Position numbers and translations under genes: made by a program
The notes under the pieces: generated by a model
The model's database searches: none
Told to the model about the DNA's origin: nothing
What the model saw: only the letters and a program-made list of their open reading frames with translations
Shown: in pieces, positions 58,145 to 64,000 of the stretch
Position numbering within the stretch: the first letter of the stretch is position 1
How the letters are laid out: each line of letters begins with the position of its first letter
Assembly: GCF_003010915.2 (NCBI RefSeq)
Contig: NZ_CP028426.1
Span: 558,001-622,000, forward strand
DNA: 64,000 nt
DNA from: Gulosibacter molinativorax
GTDB taxonomy: Bacteria > Actinomycetota > Actinomycetes > Actinomycetales > Microbacteriaceae
Direction: 5' to 3'

Positions 58145-58150
58145 TATAAT
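58145..58150 (+). promoter_or_regulatory. Consensus -10 element next to the hisD start
   Basis: TATAAT, 10 bases before the hisD ATG. A transcript starting 6-8 bases downstream would have nearly no leader. No good -35 is seen at 16-18 bases. Confidence 0.5.
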
Positions 58151-58160
58151 TGACTGCATC

Positions 58161-59480
58161 ATGATGCAGACCATTGATCTGCGCGGCAAATCGCTTTCCG
58201 CGAGCGAGCTGCGCACCGCTGTCCCACGCCCCGAGCTCGACGTCACGGAGGCACTCGCGGGTGCCACCGCACTCATCCAGCAGGTGCGTGAGCATGGCGA
58301 AGCCGGTCTGCTGGACCAGGCGGAGCGCTTCGACGGCGTGCGCCCGAAGGCGATTCGGGCCACCGCGGCGGAGATCGAAGCCGCTGTGGCGAACCTCGAT
58401 TCGGCAGTTCGCGCCGCACTCGACGAAATGATTCGCCGCGTGCGCCTCGCGTCGGCAGCCCAGGTTCCTGCTCCCGCGACCACGGTGCTCGGAGACGGCG
58501 CCATCGTCGAGCAGCGCTGGGAGCCGGTTGAGCGAGTCGGTCTCTACGTACCGGGCGGCAAGGCCGTCTACCCGTCGAGCGTCGTGATGAATGTGGTGTC
58601 GGCTCAGGCCGCGGGCGTGAAGTCGATCGCGATCGCATCGCCGCCGCAGAAAGACCACGGGGGAGCTATCCACCCCACGATTCTCGCGGCTGCGGGGCTC
58701 CTCGGCGTCGCCGAGGTGTACGCGATGGGCGGCGCCGGTGCCATCGGCGCGCTCGCCTATGGCGTGGAGTCGCTCGGACTCGAGCCCGTCAATGTCATCA
58801 CCGGGCCGGGCAATGTCTGGGTTGCGGCCGCCAAGCGGGCGGTGACCTCGGTTGTGGGTATCGACGCCGAGGCGGGCCCGACCGAGGTGCTCATCATCGC
58901 GGACGGCTCCGCTGACCCCGAGCTCGTCGCGGCGGATCTCCTCGGCCAGGCCGAGCACGACGAGCTCGCCGCCGCGGTACTCGTGACCGACAGCGAGGCA
59001 CTGGCGGAGGCGGTACAGCCGATCGTCGAGCGCCGCACGCTGGCGACCAAGCACGCCGACCGTGCTGGCGTCTCGCTGCGCGGGCAGCAGTCGGCCATCG
59101 TCCTCGTCGACAACATGGCCGAGGCCGCGCGCGTGTCGAACGCCTATGGCCCGGAACACTTGCAGATTCAGACGGCAGACGACGACGCGGTGCTCGAGCA
59201 GATCACGAACGCCGGAGCCATCTTCATGGGGCCATACGCGCCGGTGCCGCTCGGTGACTACATCGCCGGCTCCAATCACGTCTTGCCCACGGGCGGCCAG
59301 GCTGCCCACAGCTCTGGCCTCGGCGCACACACGTTCCTGCGCGCCCAGCAGATCATCCGCTACAACCGCGCGGCTCTCGACGAGGTTCGCGACCGACTAC
59401 GCGCGATCGCCACCGACGAGGATCTCCCCGCCCACGGCGAGTCGGTGGATGCACGCTTCGGCACAGGTCGGGAGGTCTAA
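58161..59480 (+). CDS. hisD: Histidinol dehydrogenase
   Basis: 439 residues, full length. [59 protein letters not shown] with zinc ligand His, and the C-terminal GLGAHTFLR are present. Oxidises histidinol to histidine in two steps. There is no ribosome binding site before the double ATG (58161, 58164), but TATAAT at 58145-58150 points to a leaderless mRNA. No other his genes are nearby. Confidence 0.95.
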   Translation: MMQTIDLRGKSLSASELRTAVPRPELDVTEALAGATALIQQVREHGEAGLLDQAERFDGVRPKAIRATAAEIEAAVANLDSAVRAALDEMIRRVRLASAAQVPAPATTVLGDGAIVEQRWEPVERVGLYVPGGKAVYPSSVVMNVVSAQAAGVKSIAIASPPQKDHGGAIHPTILAAAGLLGVAEVYAMGGAGAIGALAYGVESLGLEPVNVITGPGNVWVAAAKRAVTSVVGIDAEAGPTEVLIIADGSADPELVAADLLGQAEHDELAAAVLVTDSEALAEAVQPIVERRTLATKHADRAGVSLRGQQSAIVLVDNMAEAARVSNAYGPEHLQIQTADDDAVLEQITNAGAIFMGPYAPVPLGDYIAGSNHVLPTGGQAAHSSGLGAHTFLRAQQIIRYNRAALDEVRDRLRAIATDEDLPAHGESVDARFGTGREV

Positions 59481-59488
59481 GGCCGAGG

Positions 59489-59998
59489 ATGCATTGCCCA
59501 TTTTGTCGTCACGATGACTCGCGGGTCATCGACTCACGCACGACCGACGACGGCTTCGCGATTCGCCGTCGTCGGCAGTGCCCCAATTGTTCAAAGCGCT
59601 TCTCGACGCTCGAGACCGCGAGCCTCAGCGTGATCAAGCGCGCGGGCGTGGCCGAACCGTTCTCGCGCGACAAGATCGTCTCCGGCGTGCGCAAGGCCTG
59701 CCAGGGCCGCCCCGTGACCGACACCGACCTCGCCCAGCTCGCGCAGAAGGTCGAGGAAACGATTCGCGCCTCGGGCAGCTCGCAGGTCGAGGCCAACGAC
59801 ATCGGCCTCGCGATCCTGCCGTTCCTCCGCGAGCTCGACGATGTCGCGTACCTTCGCTTCGCCAGTGTCTACCGCGGCTTCGCGTCGGTCGACGACTTCG
59901 AGGCCGCGATCGCGCAGCTAAAGACGGACGGCGTGACACCGAAGTACGCTAACGAGGATGCGGATGGCGAGGCTGTCTCGGCGTCCGCGGCCGAGTAG
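59489..59998 (+). CDS. nrdR: Transcriptional repressor NrdR
   Basis: 169 residues. Zinc ribbon cysteines C3, C6, C31 and C34 (CPFC and CPNC) and an ATP-cone domain about 46-136 ([25 protein letters not shown]). Represses ribonucleotide reductase genes according to dATP level. It lies 8 bases after hisD and probably shares the mRNA. The C-terminal 20 residues are acidic and variable. Confidence 0.96.
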   Translation: MHCPFCRHDDSRVIDSRTTDDGFAIRRRRQCPNCSKRFSTLETASLSVIKRAGVAEPFSRDKIVSGVRKACQGRPVTDTDLAQLAQKVEETIRASGSSQVEANDIGLAILPFLRELDDVAYLRFASVYRGFASVDDFEAAIAQLKTDGVTPKYANEDADGEAVSASAAE

Positions 59999-60065
59999 TA
60001 ATCCAGAGCATCCGTAACCCCGCGCATCCGCGACCACACCCATCTGCGACCAAAGGACCCGATTC

Positions 60066-61178
60066 GTGCTGACCAATATCGCGCGCTGCGCCTACCGAGC
60101 TTTCTTCAACGTCGTATTTCGACCGATGGATGCGGAGAAGGCACACGGAGTCGGCGCGTGGGGGATCGGGTGGCTGGGCCGGACGGCACCCCTGCGCAAG
60201 CTCGCGTACGAGTACTGCAAGCCGGATCCGAGCCTGCGTGTGCGGGCGATGGGCCTCGAGTTCCTCTCACCGTTTGGCCTCGCCGCGGGTTTTGATAAGA
60301 ATGCATCGATGATCGACGGGCTCACCGCGCTTGGCTTTGGTCACATCGAGGTCGGCACGGTGACGCCGCTCGCGCAGCCGGGGAACCCGAAGCCGCGCAT
60401 GTTCCGCCTCCCCGAGGACCGGGCCCTCATCAACCGGATGGGCTTCAACAACAAGGGTGCCGAGAACGCCGCGGGCAACATCGCCGTCCGGGAAACGCGC
60501 GACGCGATCGTCGGCGTCAACATCGGCAAGAACAAGGACACCCCCGCCGAGGACGCGGTCTCGGACTACGTGAAGTCGGCCAAGGCCGTGCTCGAGTTCG
60601 CCGACTACCTCGTTATTAATGTCTCTTCGCCGAATACTCCGGGACTGCGCGGGCTGCAAGAGCTCGACGCGCTCGAGCCGATTCTGCGCGAGACGAAGGC
60701 CGTGACGGGCGAGACCCCGCTGCTCGTCAAGATTGCTCCTGACCTCGAGGAAGACGCGATTCGCAAGATCTGCGAACTCGCCGCCGAGGTTGGTCTCGCG
60801 GGTGTCGTCGCGACCAACACGACGATCGCTCGGTCGCCACTGTCGACGAGCAAGCGCGTGGTCGAGGCCTATGGCGCGGGTGGCCTGTCCGGCAAGCCCG
60901 TCGCGGAGCGCTCGCTCGCGGTACTGAGGATTGTTCGGGATGCGCTGCCCGAGGACATGTGCGTCATTTCGGTTGGCGGCGTCACGAGCCACTACGACGT
61001 GCGGGACCGGCTCGACGCCGGGGCGACGCTCGTGCAGGGCTACACCGCTTTCCTCTACGAGGGGCCGCTGTGGGCCGCGAGTATCAATCGCGGGCTCGTC
61101 GCGCCGAAGTACAACGGGAAGACGAAGCTCGACGCAAAAGCAGAGGCGGCCGCCAAGAAGGCGGCCGCCAAAAACTGA
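60066..61178 (+). CDS. pyrD: Dihydroorotate dehydrogenase, quinone-dependent (class 2)
   Basis: 370 residues from GTG 60066 with AAAGGA upstream. N-terminal helices for membrane attachment (CAYRAFFNVVFRPMDAEKAH), FGLAAGFDKNASMIDGL, RMGFNNKGAENAA, VINVSSPNTPGLRGLQ with the catalytic Ser, VATNTT, and ISVGGVTSHYDV. Oxidises dihydroorotate to orotate with quinone. The C-terminus ends in an Ala/Lys repeat encoded by a short duplicated GGCGGCCGCCAA sequence. Confidence 0.95.
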   Translation: MLTNIARCAYRAFFNVVFRPMDAEKAHGVGAWGIGWLGRTAPLRKLAYEYCKPDPSLRVRAMGLEFLSPFGLAAGFDKNASMIDGLTALGFGHIEVGTVTPLAQPGNPKPRMFRLPEDRALINRMGFNNKGAENAAGNIAVRETRDAIVGVNIGKNKDTPAEDAVSDYVKSAKAVLEFADYLVINVSSPNTPGLRGLQELDALEPILRETKAVTGETPLLVKIAPDLEEDAIRKICELAAEVGLAGVVATNTTIARSPLSTSKRVVEAYGAGGLSGKPVAERSLAVLRIVRDALPEDMCVISVGGVTSHYDVRDRLDAGATLVQGYTAFLYEGPLWAASINRGLVAPKYNGKTKLDAKAEAAAKKAAAKN

Positions 61179-61197
61179 CGCTCGTTGAGTTGTTGAA

Positions 61198-61280
61198 GGT
61201 CGTTGAGTAGCGAAGCGTATCGAAACGCCGCGGTGCCTCGAGCTCGCTTCGATACGCCGCTTCGCCGCTACTCACCGACC
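61198..61280. repeat. REP-like palindromic element between convergent genes
   Basis: GGTCGTTGAGTAGCGAAGCG (61198-61217) continues with TATCGAAACG and returns as the near-complement CGCTTCGATACGCCGCTTCG and CGCTACTCACCGACC up to 61280. The arms pair over about 27 bases with one mismatch and small bulges. A partial copy (CGTTGAGTTGTTGAAGG) precedes it. Such GTTGAGTAGCGAAGCGTATCGAAAC elements are dispersed in many Micrococcales genomes. Confidence 0.75.
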
Positions 61281-61288
61281 GTTCGGGC

Positions 61289-61888
61289 TTAGCGCCCGGT
61301 GAACTCGACCTTGCTAAAGCGCTTGACCTGCGGCTTCGGCATCCGGAGGAAGCGCATCTGCATCGAGCGACCGACAGAGGCGAAGTAGAAGCCCTTCTCG
61401 ACCTTCGCGGGGCCAACGACGTCGGCGATCTTCTTGCGGATGATCCGGCCGTAGAGGATGCCCTCGAGAACACATACCGCGAGGTAGACCCAGATGAAGC
61501 CCATGGCCCAGAACGCGGCGCTCGTCGAGGGGAAAAACGTCGCGATGATGACGAGGAACATCATCGGCACGAGCAACTCGCCAAGGGTGAAGCGCGAGTC
61601 GATGTAGTCGCGCATGAAGCGCTTCTGTGGGCCGCGGTCGCTCTCCCGGAGGTAGCGGTCGTCACCCCGCGCCATGCCCGCACGAGCCTCGGCCTGGCTC
61701 GCACGGAGCTTCTCGTTCGCCTGGCGCTTCGCCTCTTTGCGGTCCTCGGGCACGAGCGGGCGGAAATTGGCTGCCTGGGCGTCGCTGCGGCGTGGAGTTG
61801 GGCCCTTCTTCCCGTGAGTCTTCGAGTCCTGTTGCTTCGAAGACTCCTGCGGAGTGCTTTCCTCGCTTGCCGGTTGCTGCTTGGCCAT
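61289..61888 (-). CDS. DUF3043 family membrane protein
   Basis: 199 residues from ATG 61888 (MAKQQPASEESTPQ), with AAAGGA 5 bases before it; the frame stays open to 61960 but without support. The first 95 residues are polar and charged, including KGPTPRRSDAQAANFRPLVPEDRK, which is typical of DUF3043; two membrane helices (about 103-123 and 126-147) follow, then a basic C-terminus. Function unknown. Confidence 0.85.
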   Translation of the reverse strand: MAKQQPASEESTPQESSKQQDSKTHGKKGPTPRRSDAQAANFRPLVPEDRKEAKRQANEKLRASQAEARAGMARGDDRYLRESDRGPQKRFMRDYIDSRFTLGELLVPMMFLVIIATFFPSTSAAFWAMGFIWVYLAVCVLEGILYGRIIRKKIADVVGPAKVEKGFYFASVGRSMQMRFLRMPKPQVKRFSKVEFTGR

Positions 61889-62045
61889 GGTGTCCTTTGT
61901 CGTGAAGCGGATGCGTAAACGCGTAACGTCCATCTTAAGGGGAAGTGGCCCGCCGCACACGAATTGGTGTCTACGGCGACAATCGAAATAGTTCCTTTAC
62001 CAAAGAGTCACAGCTATTGCCACGTTTATGACGCGAAGACCGCGA

Positions 62046-62084
62046 TGTGACGCCGTGTGACGAGATGCGTCGAGTGTGACGTCA
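62046..62084. promoter_or_regulatory. Three TGTGACG direct repeats upstream of the peptide transporter operon
   Basis: TGTGACG at 62046-62052, 62056-62062 and 62075-62081, i.e. offsets of 10 and 19 bases, close to one and two helical turns. The last overlaps the perfect palindrome TGACGTCA (62077-62084), followed by CATAAT (62083-62088). Candidate regulator sites for the substrate-binding protein gene or for the divergent DUF3043 gene. Confidence 0.4.
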
Positions 62085-62184
62085 TAATTCGGCGCACGGG
62101 CGGGGAGATTCCTAGTCTTCATAGGTCCCATTCTTTTTCAATCACCCGCTCTGGCCTCCGCGCCAGCACAACGGAGGACCCTCG

Positions 62185-63783
62185 ATGACTACTCGCGCGC
62201 GCATCCTTGCCACACTGGCGACCGCATCCGTAGCTGCACTGGCCCTGGCCGGATGCGCAGGTGGCGGAGGTGGCGCCTCGAGCGGAGCGACGGGGGAGCC
62301 GGTCCAGGGTGGCAGCCTCGCCTTCGGCATTCCCGACGACATGGGCTGCGTCGACCCGCAGCAGGTCAGCAGCAACGACAACATCAACATCGCGAAGCAG
62401 ACCGTCGCGAGCCTCACCGCGCAGAACCCCGAGACGGGTGAGATTGAGCCGTGGCTCGCGCAGGAATGGACGGTTAGCGAGGATGCGACCGAGTTCACTT
62501 TCACGCTGCGCGACGGCGCGACCTTCTCGGACGGCACCCCGATCGACGCGGAGGCCGTCAAGCTCAACTTCGAGGGCATCGTGGAGCTCGGCAGCGTCGC
62601 GCCGCTCGGCGGGAGCTACCTCACTGGCCTCGACTCGATCACCGTGGTCGACCCGTCGACCGTGACGATCAAGTTCTCGCAGCCCTCGGCGCAGTTCCTG
62701 CAGGCGACCTCGACTCACGCGCTCGGGCTTATCTCGGCAGACTCTGTCGCGCTGAGCCAGGAAGAGCGTTGCGCGGGCGACTACATCGGGTCTGGCCCGT
62801 TCGTGCTCGACAGTTACACCCCGAACTCGGGAGCCGAGCTCTCGGGCCGCGAGGACTACGCGTGGGCGCCTGCGTTCTCGGAAAACCAGGCTGCGCCGTA
62901 CCTCTCGACGCTTTCCTTCACGGTTATCCCGGAGTCCTCGACGCTCACCGGTGCGCTGCAGTCGAACCAGATCCAGGCATCGGCAAACATTTCGCCGCTC
63001 GACCAGACAGTGCTCTCCGACGCGGGCTTCCCGCTCGAAAACCGCGCCAACCCCGGCGTGGTCTACATGTGGCAGCCGAACATTGATCACCCGATTGCAG
63101 GCGACGAAGCCGTGCGTCAGGCGATGCTGCACGCGCTCGACCGTGATGCGATCGCGGACCTCATGACCGAGGCCGACCGCCCGGCGACCTCGCTGCTCTC
63201 GGACTCGACGCCGAACTACAGCGACCAGTCTGACCTGCTGACCTACGACCCCGAGGGCGCCAAGCAGACGCTCGACGACGCCGGCTGGGTCGAGGGTGCC
63301 GACGGCATCCGCGAGCGCGACGGCGAGAAGCTGTCGTTCACGCTCGATTACTGGCAGCCGACCACCGACCAGCTCCAGCTCATGCAGCAGCAGCTGCGCG
63401 CGGTCGGCATCGACATGCAACTGCAGCAGGTCACCGTCGCAGACATGTTTTCGACCATCAACGATGAGGGCAACACCGGCCAGTGGGCGAACCTCACCCG
63501 CGCCGACGCGGATGCGCTCAACTCCATTCTCGGCCCGAACGCGCTGTACAAGAGCAACCGCGACACCCCCGAACTCGACGAGCACCTCGCCGCGCAGGCT
63601 ACGCTGCTCGACCCGGCCGAGCGTCAGGCCGAGGTGGACGCAACCGTGAAGGCCTTCCTCGAGGATGCGGTGGTCATCCCCGTCTTCCAGCTCTCGACCA
63701 CGATCGTGACGACCCCGACCACCCACGGCGTCAACTTCGACGGCCAGTCGCGCATGGACTTCCAGAACGCCTGGACGGAGTAG
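62185..63783 (+). CDS. Peptide ABC transporter substrate-binding lipoprotein
   Basis: 532 residues of the family 5 solute-binding proteins (DppA/OppA type). Lipoprotein signal: basic start, hydrophobic stretch, lipobox LAGC with C24, then a Gly/Ser-rich spacer. Family marks include EPWLAQEWTVSEDATEFTFTLRDGATFSDGTP and AVRQAMLHALDRDAI. Anchored outside the membrane, it delivers peptides or similar ligands to the permease encoded next; the ligand cannot be told. GGAGGA lies 8 bases before the ATG. The permease TTG follows after 3 bases. Confidence 0.93.
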   Translation: MTTRARILATLATASVAALALAGCAGGGGGASSGATGEPVQGGSLAFGIPDDMGCVDPQQVSSNDNINIAKQTVASLTAQNPETGEIEPWLAQEWTVSEDATEFTFTLRDGATFSDGTPIDAEAVKLNFEGIVELGSVAPLGGSYLTGLDSITVVDPSTVTIKFSQPSAQFLQATSTHALGLISADSVALSQEERCAGDYIGSGPFVLDSYTPNSGAELSGREDYAWAPAFSENQAAPYLSTLSFTVIPESSTLTGALQSNQIQASANISPLDQTVLSDAGFPLENRANPGVVYMWQPNIDHPIAGDEAVRQAMLHALDRDAIADLMTEADRPATSLLSDSTPNYSDQSDLLTYDPEGAKQTLDDAGWVEGADGIRERDGEKLSFTLDYWQPTTDQLQLMQQQLRAVGIDMQLQQVTVADMFSTINDEGNTGQWANLTRADADALNSILGPNALYKSNRDTPELDEHLAAQATLLDPAERQAEVDATVKAFLEDAVVIPVFQLSTTIVTTPTTHGVNFDGQSRMDFQNAWTE

Positions 63784-63786
63784 CGC

Positions 63787-64000
63787 TTGGGGCTGTATCT
63801 CCTGCGTCGAATCGGCTTCGGCATCTTCGTGATCTGGGCCGCATTCACGATCGTCTACTTCATCCTCTACCTGCTGCCCGGCGACCCGGTCGCCGCGGCA
63901 GCAGGTGCCGCTGGAATCGGTAACGAAGCGGAGCTCGAGCAAAAGCGCGAGGAACTCGGCTTCAACCTCCCGTGGTACCAGCAGTATTTCGCGGCGCTCC
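63787..64000 (+). CDS. ABC transporter permease, DppB-like (truncated by window end)
   Basis: 71 codons visible from TTG 63787: GLYLLRRIGFGIFVIWAAFT, a first membrane helix about 8-29, then YLLPGDPVAAAAG and EELGFNLPWYQQY, the usual N-terminus of DppB/OppB permeases of the BPD_transp_1 type. It forms the membrane channel of the importer fed by the preceding lipoprotein. The gene continues beyond 64000; the second permease and ATPases are expected there. Confidence 0.9.
   Translation, partial: MGLYLLRRIGFGIFVIWAAFTIVYFILYLLPGDPVAAAAGAAGIGNEAELEQKREELGFNLPWYQQYFAAL

Overview
The window is a continuous stretch of a GC-rich actinobacterial chromosome, most likely from the family Microbacteriaceae (order Micrococcales). 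The placement rests on actinobacteria-restricted families (mycothione reductase, GarA-type FHA protein, FtsR-type MerR regulator, DUF3040, DUF3043, DUF3097, Wag31/DivIVA with SepF), on a gene order that tracks the Rv2187-Rv2145c block of Mycobacterium tuberculosis, and on the very frequent word GGATGCG/CGCATCC. That word, like the exact family, is an impression from reading and was not counted. No rRNA, tRNA, CRISPR array, prophage or insertion sequence was seen; coding density is high and all gaps are short.

Layout. 1-4.7 kb: accessory metabolism (MFS transporter, pirin, acyltransferase-like membrane protein, two-domain VOC dioxygenase with candidate operator repeats). 4.7-12.8 kb: RNA helicase DeaD, a baeRF-type release-factor-like protein, helicase HrpB, a flotillin and an esterase. 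12.8-18.5 kb: SbcC/SbcD nuclease, a small membrane protein and a DUF3097 protein. 18.7-26.3 kb: FHA protein, FtsR, a second MerR regulator, pyruvate carboxylase, mycothione reductase, peptide deformylase. 26.3-34.8 kb: acyl-CoA ligase, PlsC-type acyltransferase, class II DAHP synthase, PASTA-domain Ser/Thr kinase, Rv2175c-like DNA-binding protein, polyprenyl diphosphate synthase, DUF3040 protein.

35.0-53.0 kb is the division and cell wall (dcw) cluster: mraZ (preceded by four 10-bp-phased MraZ boxes), rsmH, ftsL-like, ftsI, a murE-like gene, murF, mraY, murD, ftsW, murG, murC, ftsQ, ftsZ, yggS, sepF, yggT, divIVA. Most are tightly packed or overlapping, so precursor synthesis (Mur enzymes), lipid-linked steps (MraY, MurG), polymerisation (FtsW, FtsI) and placement (FtsZ, SepF, DivIVA) are probably co-expressed. 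lspA, rluD-type, dnaE, hisD, nrdR and pyrD follow, then a REP-like palindrome, a DUF3043 protein, and the start of a peptide ABC transporter operon cut by the right edge.

The most striking observation is the murE-position gene: 369 residues, keeping the P-loop but lacking the whole C-terminal Mur ligase domain and the normal catalytic residues (including the carbamylated lysine), with murF starting 3 bases later. It looks like a non-catalytic MurE relic or repurposed protein, which raises the question of how position 3 of the peptidoglycan stem peptide is added. Other points: several perfect long hairpins between convergent genes, short tandem duplications that include stop codons, a hairpin masking the pyc ribosome binding site, a hairpin burying the mtr start codon, probable leaderless starts (hisD, MFS gene), and several TTG start codons in essential genes.
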